Of a stretch of DNA of 64,000 nucleotides, positions 10,175 through 19,624 are shown piece after piece. The notes beneath the pieces are model-generated. The model saw only the letters and a list, made by a program, of their open reading frames with translations. It ran no database searches and was not told where the DNA came from. Every line of letters begins with the position of its first letter. The stretch's first letter is position 1. Made by a program: the position numbers and the translations under genes. Origin of the DNA: Endozoicomonas numazuensis (GTDB taxonomy: Bacteria > Pseudomonadota > Gammaproteobacteria > Pseudomonadales > Endozoicomonadaceae). The stretch covers positions 1,419,166 through 1,483,165 of the forward strand of contig NZ_JOKH01000001.1 in the NCBI RefSeq assembly GCF_000722635.1, read 5' to 3'.

Positions 10175-10214
10175 AAATAAGATATTGCCTGAATAGTTAG
10201 GCAATATCTTATTT
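10175..10214. terminator. Strong bidirectional terminator between convergent genes
   Basis: A perfect 16-bp stem AAATAAGATATTGCCT / AGGCAATATCTTATTT encloses an 8-nt loop. It separates the GNAT gene (plus) from the SDR gene (minus). Confidence 0.85.
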
Positions 10215-10242
10215 GTTTTATACATAAGTCTATTTAATAGAC

Positions 10243-11016
10243 TTACCAGCCTTCAACTTTATGAACATGTTTCCATAATGCGCCCGGGAACATTCTGCGA
10301 ACGCGGTTGCCCCATCGGGCAGCACTGTTAGGGAATACCCAGAATTCATTCTTGTCGATGCTTTTCTCGATGGCATCAATCACTTCTTCCGGAGCAATTG
10401 GGTCATCCCCTTCCTGAAGCATTTTTGGCCAGGCAGTTTCTTTACCCTGTTTTAACAGAGGGGTTGCTACCGCCGGAGGGCAGACACAGGCAAATCGTAC
10501 GCCTGAATTGATATTCTCGTGAAAGAGTGTTTCGGTGTAGCAGGCCACTGCAAATTTACTGGCTGAGTAGGCACCGGTCAGTAGCATAGGCACCCATCCG
10601 GCCATGGAGGCAAAACTGATAAAATCACCTTTGCCTCTGGCAATCATGCCGGGTAGTACCGCGTGTGTGACATTTACCAATCCATTGTAGTTTATATTCA
10701 TCATCTGCTGGGTTCGTTCAGGGCTGAATTCCAGCAGTTTTCCCAGAGGCATGATAGCTGCGCAATTATACAAACGATCAATGGGGCCAAGCTTTGCTTC
10801 GGCTTCTTCAACGGACTTTTTCACTGACTGAAAGTCGGTAATGTCGACGACAAAGGGGTGAATGGTATTGAATCCTTCAGCGGTTTCCTGAAGACCGGCT
10901 TCATTGATATCCAGTATGGCAACCTGTTTACCAGCCTTGGCCCAGCGTTGAGCTGCCAGCCTTCCCATACCACTGCCGCCACCCGTAATCAGCACTACAT
11001 TTCCCTGCATGGCCAT
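10243..11016 (-). CDS. SDR-family oxidoreductase
   Basis: A 257-aa classical short-chain dehydrogenase when started at the ATG at 11016, which has AGGAG 8 bp upstream; a longer frame to 11064 lacks such a site. The cofactor loop TGGGSGMG lies near residue 11, NCAA near 84 and the catalytic pair AYSASKFA near 150. A run such as FPNSAARWGNRVRRMFP near the C-terminus suggests a membrane-peripheral end. It may oxidise a steroid hydroxyl group in view of its neighbours, but SDR substrate cannot be inferred from sequence. Confidence 0.82.
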   Translation of the reverse strand: MAMQGNVVLITGGGSGMGRLAAQRWAKAGKQVAILDINEAGLQETAEGFNTIHPFVVDITDFQSVKKSVEEAEAKLGPIDRLYNCAAIMPLGKLLEFSPERTQQMMNINYNGLVNVTHAVLPGMIARGKGDFISFASMAGWVPMLLTGAYSASKFAVACYTETLFHENINSGVRFACVCPPAVATPLLKQGKETAWPKMLQEGDDPIAPEEVIDAIEKSIDKNEFWVFPNSAARWGNRVRRMFPGALWKHVHKVEGW

Positions 11017-11278
11017 AGAGAGACTCCTGTTGCTTTTTTTATTCTTGTTTTTGCACTGAGACACTGTAAATCGTTAAGTCATATATCTTAATAGCGGGGT
11101 TAGTGTACGACAAAAAGTAGACTATGGGTACTTTTTACAAGTCGTTAACTATTTTTTGCTGTGGGTGCTCTAATATCATCTGTGAAGCAGGGCTGGCCAT
11201 AGATTCACTGTCTTGTGAAATGAGCTCTTGCAGAGAAGCAGTGTCCAGTTTTACTGACTCAAACCACTGTCGTTCAAG

Positions 11279-11860
11279 TCAGTATTCCTCTTCTTCTACA
11301 GTCATCCCCAGAGTATGAATAAACTCACTGCCGGCAACGGATTCATCAAAGTCACTGGAGCCGAGAGTCAACTGGGTAGTGGCTGTATGCATGGCTGCCC
11401 CCATCATCATCATGGCGGCCAGTTTTGGATTAAAACGATCAGAAGTTTGTCCTTCTGACTTGAGCGTCTTAAAACGATGGAAGAGTGCAAGACGGGGCGG
11501 ATAAAACCCTTGAGGATTGTCGTGTTTTTTCTGAGGTGAAGAAAGGAAAGGGGCCGTCATGGGTAGAATGGTACGAAAGTAAATAATTGAGTGTCTGAAG
11601 ACCTCTTCAAGCCAGTGTTCAAGATCATCAAAGTCAGACTCAATACACTCTACCAAGGCTTTTTGTTCAGGCATAGCCTCACGAACTATGGCTTGTATCA
11701 GGCCACTTTTATCACCAAAGTTGTTGAAGACACTGGCTTCTGTTACACCTGCATGCTGGGCGACCGCTTTGGTGGTGATTGCTTTGATGCCTCCTGAATC
11801 CAGTAAGGAACGTGCAGCAACTATGATCTGATTTCTTACCCTGGGTCTGGGCATGCTCAC
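11279..11860 (-). CDS. TetR-family transcriptional regulator
   Basis: A 193-aa regulator with the TetR HTH at residues 8-55: RNQIIVAARSLLDSGGIKAITTK, then AGVTEASVFNNFGDKSGLI. It is the second TetR gene in the steroid block and is transcribed toward the SDR gene at 10243. A 31-bp inverted repeat lies 25 bp upstream of its start. ATG at 11860 or 11854 are both possible starts. The 11017-11278 gap downstream holds no credible gene. Confidence 0.82.
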   Translation of the reverse strand: MSMPRPRVRNQIIVAARSLLDSGGIKAITTKAVAQHAGVTEASVFNNFGDKSGLIQAIVREAMPEQKALVECIESDFDDLEHWLEEVFRHSIIYFRTILPMTAPFLSSPQKKHDNPQGFYPPRLALFHRFKTLKSEGQTSDRFNPKLAAMMMMGAAMHTATTQLTLGSSDFDESVAGSEFIHTLGMTVEEEEY

Positions 11861-11884
11861 TCCTTTGACTGTTAGAGTTCTTTA

Positions 11885-11915
11885 TCAGGCACAATGAATG
11901 ACTCATTATGCCTGA
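11885..11915. promoter_or_regulatory. 31-bp inverted repeat, probable TetR operator
   Basis: TCAGGCACAATGA and TCATTATGCCTGA form 13-bp arms with one mismatch around a 5-bp centre. It lies between the TetR start (11860) and the end of the beta-propeller gene, so autoregulation is likely. Confidence 0.5.
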
Positions 11916-11939
11916 AATTCAGAACTTTTATTGCCCGGT

Positions 11940-13508
11940 TTAGAGTTTAGGGCTTTGTCTATTACCGTCCCAAATAGCTAAAATACCATTGAGAGTGCCT
12001 ATATAAGCAGTGCCATCAGGGCCAATAGAGATGGGGGCCCAGTTATTATCAAACTGCTGACCGGCGCCTGTTCGAATCTTGAATGCAGTTTCACCTGTTT
12101 CAGCGTCCAGAGCCATCAGATACCAGGCCATTTCATTGGTTCCTTCCTGAGCTTCAAATGTATAGAAGTATGCCAGGCCGTTAGCGGAAGATAGTTTCGG
12201 TACCACGGACGGTGCTTTTTCTGAAGAAGTCCAGGCTACGTCACAACCTGATTCGTCTTCTCTGACATCAATTTTGCTGATGCCGCCGGTAACCGTACTC
12301 CAATCTTTGTGTTCCATGGCGTTGGTATAGCCAAAATTGTTCTCAATAATAATGGATCGGCCATACCCAATCATTGAATTATCGGTAGAGGACTTGCCTG
12401 CGGTGAAAAGAGGTACGCTGCAGATTAAACGATCACCTTTGAAGTCAGCTTCACGACGATAGACCAGAAGATTGATTTTTTCATCAGCGTTATCGGTGAC
12501 AGTAATGTATTTATCACCGATGAGTGTGGGGGTTGTGCCCGACCCCTGGTTTATAGAACCTACTTTACGAGAACTGCCTCTGTCGTAAGTTTCTCTCCAA
12601 ATGGTTTTAGGGCTCCCGTCAGCGTCTGCTTTCATGCTGTAGGTAGCGTGGTCAGAGACAATATAAACAGCATTCTGATCAACTGAGAATCCATTCTGTA
12701 TTTCTTCATTCGCTAAATGAATGCCTTTGATCTCTCCGTTATCCGGGTTCAGAGTACCCACCCGACCGAATCGGGTAACCCACCAGATCAAACCGTTGTG
12801 ATCGGGCATTACCGCGGTAATGGGGTCGCATTCACCACTGGGGAACCAGTTCCCCCAATCCATGCAATCATTGGGCACATCCTGGCTAAGGTCCCAGCTG
12901 TCCTCCAGATTAAATGACCAGTTACCTTGCTCATCCTGTGAATGACCCACTCTGACAATAGTCTGAGTACTGTCTGCTAAAACAACACGGTCTTTGTCGT
13001 CCAGGTAGTAATATGCGCCTCCTGATGTGTCGGACATGATGACGTCCCTGTCTCTTTTAACCAGAGCCTGAAAACTGCTCGGTCTGGATGGCAGTTTGTA
13101 GCGTGCCAGCAGTTCGAGTGATTGAGGGGACAATAACTGAAGTTCAAACCCCACCATGGAGGCGCAGAGAGCAACCAGTTGTCCTTGTTGGTCAAACGTG
13201 ATGGTGGCGCACATGCCTCCTGGCAGCTTTGAGCCGCTACGGGTTGTCATTTGAGGGTCGATACCCAGAGGCCCCATGGCACTGTGGACATCTGAGTTAT
13301 AGCCATCACTGTGCATTGTACTTTTGCTGTGGGGAGCCATGAATAAATTATCTGCAGGCTTACCCTCAAAAGGTTTGGGGGTGGCCGGACTACCGATGAA
13401 AGCCGGAGCAGTCAGTTCTGCTGTTTGCAAGGATTCAGGTTGTTGGGTGGGGCTGCAGCCTGAAATCAGAAAACTGGCTCCTACCAGGAAAAAACCTTTT
13501 TTTATCAT
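11940..13508 (-). CDS. Lipoprotein with a beta-propeller-like (PQQ/WD-type) domain
   Basis: A 522-aa protein when started at the ATG at 13508, which has AGGA 8 bp upstream. It begins with MIKKGFFLVGASFLISGC, an 18-residue lipoprotein signal ending in Cys18. The mature part shows repeated short beta-strand blades: ITFDQQGQLVALC, LIWWVTRFGRVGTLNPDNGEI, AWYLMALDAETGETAFKI and PDGTAYIGTLNGILAIWDG near the C-terminus. These resemble PQQ-like propeller repeats without a clear enzyme motif. It lies inside the steroid block downstream of a TetR gene; a periplasmic or surface steroid-handling role is possible but unproven. Confidence 0.65.
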   Translation of the reverse strand: MIKKGFFLVGASFLISGCSPTQQPESLQTAELTAPAFIGSPATPKPFEGKPADNLFMAPHSKSTMHSDGYNSDVHSAMGPLGIDPQMTTRSGSKLPGGMCATITFDQQGQLVALCASMVGFELQLLSPQSLELLARYKLPSRPSSFQALVKRDRDVIMSDTSGGAYYYLDDKDRVVLADSTQTIVRVGHSQDEQGNWSFNLEDSWDLSQDVPNDCMDWGNWFPSGECDPITAVMPDHNGLIWWVTRFGRVGTLNPDNGEIKGIHLANEEIQNGFSVDQNAVYIVSDHATYSMKADADGSPKTIWRETYDRGSSRKVGSINQGSGTTPTLIGDKYITVTDNADEKINLLVYRREADFKGDRLICSVPLFTAGKSSTDNSMIGYGRSIIIENNFGYTNAMEHKDWSTVTGGISKIDVREDESGCDVAWTSSEKAPSVVPKLSSANGLAYFYTFEAQEGTNEMAWYLMALDAETGETAFKIRTGAGQQFDNNWAPISIGPDGTAYIGTLNGILAIWDGNRQSPKL

Positions 13509-13790
13509 TGTCGACATCCTGTGTGCTGTTGTTTTTATAGCGCTACTATAAAAACGAAAGTCGTCCGGTGACAAGCCTTATTTTCAGAAAAATCGATTGT
13601 TTAATCCTTTGTGTACGGGCTTTTTAAATAAAAGAGAAAACTGAACGGTAAAAAATGGCCGGTTTTGTCATTGCCTGTTTCCACAGGAAAGTGATCATAG
13701 GTGGCAATGAGCTGGAGTAAAAAAATATGCCTATAGCGCACAAAAGAATGCCCATGGCGAAAAAATAGAATAACAAAGGATAACCAACCG

Positions 13791-15485
13791 ATGTCCCAAT
13801 CCATTGCCGCGTTGAAAGCAGTTGTAAGTGGGCTGACCCAACCAGGGGGTCAGTTTGAAATGGGAGACACACAGATCAATGGAATCCAGTACAAAAGTTA
13901 TAAGAATGCACCTGCTACTTTGACAGAGATTTACCAGGCGAGCACAGCCTTTGGCGATGCTCCCTTTCTGGTTTATGAGGATGAAACCTATAGCTTCAAG
14001 GAAGTGTTTGAGCTTTCTCAGAAGCTGTCAGCCCGCCTTGTTCAACAAGGTGTGAAAAAAGGTGATCGTGTGGCGATTGCCATGCGGAACTGCCCGGAGT
14101 GGGTAGTTGCTTTTATGGCGGTGACTTCTGCCGGAGCCATTGCCGTCGCACTGAACAGCTGGGGTGAAGCGGATGAGCTGGCGTATGGTCTGACTGATTC
14201 CGGTGCTTCACTGGCATTTCTCGACGGTCGTCGTCTGGAGTTATTGTCTGACAAGCTCTCAGATCTGGGTATTAAGGCTGTGGCAGTTAGAGTTGAGAAT
14301 GACTTGCCGGCAAATACTTTGTCCTGGAGCCAACTGCTGGCTTCTCCGGCTGCTGAGCAAACCGTTGATATCAGTGCTGATGATTCTGCATTCATCATGT
14401 ACACCTCTGGGACAACCGGGCGTCCCAAGGGGGCGTTAACCTCCCATTGGACCGCAGGTCAGGCCGTTATGTGCGGTTCTATGGCGGGAATGGTGGTGGC
14501 CTCTCAGCATCCTAAAACGATTGAAAAGCTCATGGCTCGTGCCAAGCCTACCGCTATTATGCTCTCACTGCCCTTGTTTCATGGCAGTGGCCTGATGACA
14601 GTCATATTCAGTGCGCTTAGAAACGGCACTAAGGTGGTTATGCAGCCTAAATGGGACCCGACAGAAGCTCTGAAGCTGATCGAAAGGGAAGGTGTCGGTA
14701 CTCTTTCTGGTGCGGCCAAGATGATCTGGGATTTGCTGGAGCATCCTGATTTTGATCAGTACGACACCAGTAGTATTTTTAATATGACAGGCGTTGGAGC
14801 TGCCCAGCCAGAAACCCTGGTGAAAGATATTCTGACGGCTTTCCCTGATAATTTCACAGGGACGGGCTACGGTATGACGGAGTGCAACATGTTTGCCACG
14901 CTCAATACCGGGCCAACTTACCTTGAGAATAAAGACAGTGTAGGCCTTCCTTATCCTGTGACAGAAATCAAGATTGTAGACGAACAAGGTAAAGAGTTAC
15001 CCATAGGTGAGGTCGGAGAAATTTGCATCAAGGGGCCAACACTGGTTGATGGCTATTGGGGTAAACCTGAAGCCACAGCAGAAACCATTATTGATGGCTG
15101 GCTGCATGGTGGAGACATAGGCTATCTCGGTGAGAATGGTCTGGTTTATGTCTGCGACCGGAAAAAAGATGTAGTGATTCGTGGTGGTGAGAATATCTAC
15201 TGCGTAGAGGTTGAGTCAGTTATCAATGCTCATACCTGTGTGGATGAGTGTGCAGTATTTGGTGTACCTCATGAGCGCTGGGGTGAAGAACTGGCCGTCA
15301 CGCTGCGACTCAAGCAGGATTCTGATTTATCGGAAGACACTTTGAAAGAGCATGTCAGTCGTCATCTGGCCCGGTTTAAGGTGCCCACGTACGTTAAAAT
15401 AATCAGTGAACCATTGCCGCGTAATGCTATGCAAAAAGTGCTGAAGCACGAAGTTCGTAGACAGTATCTGGAAAAACTGGCTTAA
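13791..15485 (+). CDS. Acyl-CoA synthetase (class I adenylate-forming)
   Basis: A 564-aa AMP-forming ligase. The P-loop-like motif MYTSGTTGRPKGA lies near residue 203, GTGYGMTE near 358, WLHGGDIGYLGENG near 438 and RGGENIYCVEVE near 465. The C-terminal lysine region reads PRNAMQKVLKHEVR. It differs clearly from the FadD3-like ligase at 24421, so the two probably activate different acids, such as a side-chain acid and the ring C/D propionate. It is followed by a terminator. The 282-bp gap before it (13509-13790) shows no gene. Confidence 0.85.
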   Translation: MSQSIAALKAVVSGLTQPGGQFEMGDTQINGIQYKSYKNAPATLTEIYQASTAFGDAPFLVYEDETYSFKEVFELSQKLSARLVQQGVKKGDRVAIAMRNCPEWVVAFMAVTSAGAIAVALNSWGEADELAYGLTDSGASLAFLDGRRLELLSDKLSDLGIKAVAVRVENDLPANTLSWSQLLASPAAEQTVDISADDSAFIMYTSGTTGRPKGALTSHWTAGQAVMCGSMAGMVVASQHPKTIEKLMARAKPTAIMLSLPLFHGSGLMTVIFSALRNGTKVVMQPKWDPTEALKLIEREGVGTLSGAAKMIWDLLEHPDFDQYDTSSIFNMTGVGAAQPETLVKDILTAFPDNFTGTGYGMTECNMFATLNTGPTYLENKDSVGLPYPVTEIKIVDEQGKELPIGEVGEICIKGPTLVDGYWGKPEATAETIIDGWLHGGDIGYLGENGLVYVCDRKKDVVIRGGENIYCVEVESVINAHTCVDECAVFGVPHERWGEELAVTLRLKQDSDLSEDTLKEHVSRHLARFKVPTYVKIISEPLPRNAMQKVLKHEVRRQYLEKLA

Positions 15486-15503
15486 TTTGAGGGTCTGATA
15501 AAG

Positions 15504-15540
15504 AAGGCTGGCAGATGAAACACTGACCAGCCTTTTTTGT
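15504..15540 (+). terminator. Terminator after the acyl-CoA synthetase
   Basis: AAGGCTGG (15504-15511) pairs with CCAGCCTT (15527-15534), followed by TTTT. Confidence 0.75.
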
Positions 15541-15586
15541 CTGCGGTCAGACATCAGGCTTTAGTCTGTGCCAATCTAAAAGCAAA

Positions 15587-15596
15587 CAGCCATGAG
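15587..15596 (+). promoter_or_regulatory. CAGCCATGAG motif upstream of the MBL hydrolase gene
   Basis: AAACAGCCATGAGCGAAAA lies about 90 bp before the start at 15684. It matches the copies at 7617 and 32257. The ATG inside it opens a frame of about 24 codons that ends before 15684, which may be chance. Confidence 0.4.
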
Positions 15597-15683
15597 CGAA
15601 AAGTGCGGCTCACTTCAAAGTATTGAGATGACTGCAGGACCTGACAGAGCTGTGCTTTCATACTAATAAAGTGCGAAAAGCCT

Positions 15684-16700
15684 ATGACTGAATTACTCTA
15701 CCCGATTAATGGGGTGCCAGAACCCGGTAAAACGATCGAAGTTGTCCCGGGTGTCAAATGGCTGAGAATGCCGCTCTTCATGAAGCTGGATCATATCAAT
15801 CTATATCTGATCAAAGACAACGATGGCTGGTTTATTGTTGATACAGGGCTCAGGGGAGAAAAGACTCGAGAATATTGGGAAACCATTTTTGAGCATGAAC
15901 TGGAAGGTTTGCCGGTAAAAGGCGTTCTGGTGACTCACCTTCATCCCGATCATGTAGGACAGGCAGGCTGGCTGACAGAAAAGTGGCAGACAGACCTCTG
16001 GATGACCCGAACAGAATATCTGGCTACTCGTCTATACATGAGCTCTACGGGGCACTCTGAAGCTTATCTTTCTTTCTTTGAGCGGGCCGGACTGGATGAG
16101 TCGGCTATGGAGCATTTAAGAAAGGGTACCAGTGGTATCAGTAAGATGGTGGAGCCTCTTCCCGGTAGTTTTCGTCGTCTGGAAAATGGCCAGACACTGG
16201 TCATCGGCGAGCAGGAGTGGCGTATCATTGTCGGCTATGGTCATTCGCCAGAGCATGCCTGCTTGTATTGTGAGTCCCTCAATATACTGATTTCAGGAGA
16301 TCAGGTATTACCGAAAATCACCCCCAATATTTCTGTCAACAGTACTGAGCCAGAAGCAGATGCATTGAAGGTCTTTCTTGAAACGTTAGAGCAGTTGAAA
16401 CAATTGCCCGAAGATACGTTGACTCTCCCCGCGCATAATGATCCTTTTCTGGGCTTGCATACCCGGTTGCAGGCTATGATCGATCACCATCAAGAGAATG
16501 TTGACCGTCTTGCTGAGCTCTGTAAAGAGCCTGTTCCTGCTCTTGAATTGATTGAGCCTTTATTTAAACGGCCTTTGAAAGGGGCGGAAATGATGATGGG
16601 CATGGGGGAATGTATTGCTCACCTTAATTACATGATGAATCAGGGCAGAATGATTCGTAATCTGGCGGATGGGGTTTATTTCTATCAGTCCGCAAGCTGA
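15684..16700 (+). CDS. MBL-fold metallo-hydrolase
   Basis: A 338-aa metallo-beta-lactamase-fold protein. The zinc motif THLHPDHVG gives His85, His87, Asp89 and His90; later ligands are in GYGHSPEHACLY (about 186-197) and the Asp of SGDQVLP (about 207). No signal peptide is present, so it is cytoplasmic. Proteins of this type are often thioester or lactone hydrolases; in this block it could hydrolyse a CoA-thioester or lactone of a steroid intermediate. The start has GCGAAAAGCC upstream, a weak ribosome site. Confidence 0.82.
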   Translation: MTELLYPINGVPEPGKTIEVVPGVKWLRMPLFMKLDHINLYLIKDNDGWFIVDTGLRGEKTREYWETIFEHELEGLPVKGVLVTHLHPDHVGQAGWLTEKWQTDLWMTRTEYLATRLYMSSTGHSEAYLSFFERAGLDESAMEHLRKGTSGISKMVEPLPGSFRRLENGQTLVIGEQEWRIIVGYGHSPEHACLYCESLNILISGDQVLPKITPNISVNSTEPEADALKVFLETLEQLKQLPEDTLTLPAHNDPFLGLHTRLQAMIDHHQENVDRLAELCKEPVPALELIEPLFKRPLKGAEMMMGMGECIAHLNYMMNQGRMIRNLADGVYFYQSAS

Positions 16701-16780
16701 ACAGAAAACGGTAATCCTACACATTCTTCAATCCTGCATTACACTCTGGAATGACTTTTATCTCTTCCGGAGTGTACGTC

Positions 16781-17380
16781 ATGAAAATCGTTGTTGTCGG
16801 AGCCACTGGAACCATTGGTTCAGCCTTGGTCTATGCCTTGCAGAATGATCACGAGGTGATTGCTGTTGGTAATAGCAGGGGTGATTATCAGGTTGATATG
16901 ACTTCGGAAGACTCTATCAGGGAGCTGATGGGATCGTTGGGTCACTTTGATTCTCTGGCTGTCACTGCGGGTAATGTTGCTTTTAATAGCCTGCAAGCGA
17001 TGACTTCGGCTGAGTGGCAAAAAGGCGTAGACAGTAAGCTGATGGGGCAGATTAATCTGGTTCGCTATGCACTTAAAGCGTTGAATGAAAATGGCTCAAT
17101 TACTCTGACCAGTGGCATTATTGCCCGAGAGCCTATTCCTAAAGGAATCAGTGCCTGCACGGTTAACGGAGCAGTTAATCATTTTGTTAAAGCAGCTTCT
17201 CTGGAAATGCCCAGAGGGATTCGTATCAATTGTGTCAGTCCAACGGTACTGAAAGAGTCCAGTGCAACCTATGGGGATTTTTTTCCTGGCTTTATTCCTG
17301 TGCCTGCCAGTACCGTAGCTCAGGCTTACAAAAAGTCGATTATGGGCATTCAGAATGGTCGAATATTTGAGGTGGATTAA
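16781..17380 (+). CDS. Short SDR-family protein
   Basis: A 199-aa small short-chain dehydrogenase when started at the ATG at 16781, which has CCGGAG upstream; an in-frame ATG at 16751 would add ten residues. The cofactor loop VVVGATGTIGSALV is at residues 4-17. The usual YxxxK is not obvious: the region LTSGIIAREPIPKGISACTVNGAVNHFVKAA keeps the Ser but has no Tyr at the expected place. This short type with a degenerate catalytic Tyr is a known branch of the family. It directly abuts the SMP-30 gene, whose ATG follows the stop with no gap. Confidence 0.72.
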   Translation: MKIVVVGATGTIGSALVYALQNDHEVIAVGNSRGDYQVDMTSEDSIRELMGSLGHFDSLAVTAGNVAFNSLQAMTSAEWQKGVDSKLMGQINLVRYALKALNENGSITLTSGIIAREPIPKGISACTVNGAVNHFVKAASLEMPRGIRINCVSPTVLKESSATYGDFFPGFIPVPASTVAQAYKKSIMGIQNGRIFEVD

Positions 17381-18295
17381 ATGAGGCTATGTTCACTCTT
17401 TCTGATGCTGGTGGTTCTGCGAATTGACGCAGCTACATTGGGTATTCCAGATTTTAAAGTGTCAGCAGTCGAAGTATTGGCCGATGGTTTTCAATTCACT
17501 GAAGGGCCAGCCTGGAATCCTGATGGCTACTGGATTTTCAGTGATATTCCTGCCAACACTATCTACAAGTACACAAATAATGGTGTGAAAATCGGCAGTA
17601 TTTCTCCCAGCGGTTATGCCAACGGCAATATTATCAATGCGGGCGGACAGATTATCAGTGCCCGCCATAACCGGACGATGGGCATTACCGAGAAAGGGAA
17701 ATTGATCAATCTGGCGACTCATTACGGTAAGGGAAAGTTAAACAGTCCTAATGACCTGGCTTTTGATCAATACGGTAATATCTGGTTTACCGACCCGGTA
17801 TATGGCATCACCGGAAACGGGCCGGAAAAAGCTGAAGAAGAGCAGCCTGTGCGTGGAGTGTATCGCTTTAATAATGACACTGGTCGTCTAGAGCGAATGA
17901 TCGATGATTTAATCAATCCTAACGGTATCGCTTTTTCTAAAGACTGGAAGCAGTTGTTTGTTTCAGACAGTGCCAGTGGTGTTGTTTATCAGTTTGCTAT
18001 GGGTGATGCGGGTCATCCTGGACCTAAACGCTTTTTTGCAAAAGTGCCGCCTCAGGCGAATCATGCCCCAAGGGTGGATGGCATAGCTGTTGATAATGAA
18101 GAGAATCTTTGGGTGACAGGTCCCAGGGCAATAGGCGTTTTCAATTCTGCCGGGGTGCCTTTATACCGTTTGGATTTTCCTGATGCCAGACAGCTGACCA
18201 ACATTGCTTTTGGTGGGCCGGAAGGAAAGTCTGTCATTGTTACCGCAGCTGATCAGGTATATCAGTTCAGGATACTCAAAGAAACCAAGGATTAG
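17381..18295 (+). CDS. SMP-30/gluconolactonase-family secreted protein
   Basis: A 304-aa protein starting directly after the upstream SDR stop. It has a short hydrophobic signal (residues 3-18) and then the six-bladed propeller typical of SMP-30/gluconolactonase: EGPAWNPDGYWIFSDIPA near residue 41, LNSPNDLAFDQYGNIWFTDPVYG near 120, NGIAFSKDWKQLFVSDS near 180 and DGIAVDNEENLWVTGP near 229. These proteins are metal-dependent lactonases. In the steroid block it may open a lactone intermediate in the periplasm. A bidirectional terminator follows. Confidence 0.8.
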   Translation: MRLCSLFLMLVVLRIDAATLGIPDFKVSAVEVLADGFQFTEGPAWNPDGYWIFSDIPANTIYKYTNNGVKIGSISPSGYANGNIINAGGQIISARHNRTMGITEKGKLINLATHYGKGKLNSPNDLAFDQYGNIWFTDPVYGITGNGPEKAEEEQPVRGVYRFNNDTGRLERMIDDLINPNGIAFSKDWKQLFVSDSASGVVYQFAMGDAGHPGPKRFFAKVPPQANHAPRVDGIAVDNEENLWVTGPRAIGVFNSAGVPLYRLDFPDARQLTNIAFGGPEGKSVIVTAADQVYQFRILKETKD

Positions 18296-18389
18296 GTCAC
18301 TGCTGGTTTTTAGTGATCTGTTTGGATATTTTATACCATTTTAAGAAAGGCTTTGTCAGAGGCTGTTTTGAGTTGAGAGCAGCATAAAA

Positions 18390-18416
18390 AATGCCCGACT
18401 TTAAGAGTCGGGCATT
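18390..18416. terminator. Bidirectional terminator between the SMP-30 and hsaA genes
   Basis: A perfect 11-bp stem AATGCCCGACT / AGTCGGGCATT with loop TTAAG, preceded by AAAAA. It serves the convergent SMP-30 (plus) and hsaA (minus) genes. Confidence 0.85.
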
Positions 18417-18439
18417 GTCATCATAAAGGTTCGATTTCT

Positions 18440-19624
18440 TTACAGGAAGAAGTCGGTTGTTTCACGACCAAATGTTACACCGCCATAGTTTCTGGCGTAT
18501 TTTTCAGGCTGGTTGGCAACGTGAGTTCGACCGGTTTGGATGTCGCGGAATGCACGGTTTACCTGATGATCCTGACGGATCGCAGCAGAACCACAGCTCA
18601 GATAAAGCTTGGTAACAGCATCGGCGCAACGTGAAGCTACCATGGCTGAGTCATACCGCCACTGAACACGTTCTTCAATGGTCAGTTCTTCACCGTTTTC
18701 TGCACGTTCTGTCATGATATCGAAGTTTCTGTACATAACAGCCTTGAGTTCATGATAAATCCGCAGGGCATCAGCAGCTGCATGTTGAGCAACAGGGTCT
18801 TCAGCAACATTTTTGGCATCGTGCAGGGCAATACGGTTACGGTTGAATGCAATGTAATCATCCACCGCACCTTTCAGTGCACCGATAGCAGCTGAAGATA
18901 CTGACCGAACAAAGATCTGGCCAAATGGCAGTTTGAACAGGGGAGACGTGTTGACCTCATTACCCGGGCTGTTCTGCATGAAGCCATCCAGTGAGCGGTG
19001 AGTACGATACTCGGGAACAAAGGCGTCTTTGACAACAACGTCGTTGGATCCTGTGCCTTTGAGGCCCATGACATCCCAGTTATCAATGATGTCATAGTCA
19101 CTGCGTGGTACCAGGAAGGTTCTGTAGTCAGGCGCTTCACCAGGATTCTTGGGAGGAACCATGGCGCCCAGGAAGGCCCATTCGCAGTGTTTGGAGCCTG
19201 AAGAGAAACCCCAGCGACCACTCAGCTTGTAGCCACCTTCTACATGCTCAACTTTACCGACAGGCATATAAGAAGAAGAGATAAGAACACTGGTGTCTTC
19301 TCCCCAGACATCCTGAGCTGCACGGTCGTCAAACAGGGCCAGCTGCCAGTTGTGAATCGCGACTACACCCAGAACCCAGGCTGAAGACATGCAGCCTTCG
19401 GCCACTTTCGTTTGCACTTCAAAGAAGTCAAAAGGAGTGAGTTCATAACCACCCCATTTGGAAGGTTGAAGGATTCTGAAGAAGCCGGCTTCCTGGAAGT
19501 CCTTGATGGTGTCTTCAGGTAGAACACCGAGCTCTTCTGCTTGTGTTGCTCTTTCTTTCAGAACCGGCACCAGCTCCTGGGCACGCTCAAACAGCTGCTT
19601 TCTGATCTGCTCTTTGTCGATCAT
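18440..19624 (-). CDS. hsaA: 3-HSA hydroxylase oxygenase component (flavin-dependent monooxygenase)
   Basis: A 394-aa protein of the acyl-CoA-dehydrogenase-fold group D flavin monooxygenases. The start at 19624 (MIDKEQIRKQLFERAQ) has GGAGA 9 bp upstream; the longer frame to 19666 lacks one. Typical stretches are GFFRILQPSKWGGYEL near residue 50, SSAWVLGVVAIHNWQL near 84, RWGFSSGSKHCEWAFLG near 140 and GLKGTGSNDV near 190. This pattern fits HsaA, which hydroxylates 3-HSA to the catechol 3,4-DHSA using reduced flavin from HsaB. The hsaB-like gene lies divergently, 478 bp away. Other group D hydroxylases are the main alternative. Confidence 0.85.
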   Translation of the reverse strand: MIDKEQIRKQLFERAQELVPVLKERATQAEELGVLPEDTIKDFQEAGFFRILQPSKWGGYELTPFDFFEVQTKVAEGCMSSAWVLGVVAIHNWQLALFDDRAAQDVWGEDTSVLISSSYMPVGKVEHVEGGYKLSGRWGFSSGSKHCEWAFLGAMVPPKNPGEAPDYRTFLVPRSDYDIIDNWDVMGLKGTGSNDVVVKDAFVPEYRTHRSLDGFMQNSPGNEVNTSPLFKLPFGQIFVRSVSSAAIGALKGAVDDYIAFNRNRIALHDAKNVAEDPVAQHAAADALRIYHELKAVMYRNFDIMTERAENGEELTIEERVQWRYDSAMVASRCADAVTKLYLSCGSAAIRQDHQVNRAFRDIQTGRTHVANQPEKYARNYGGVTFGRETTDFFL

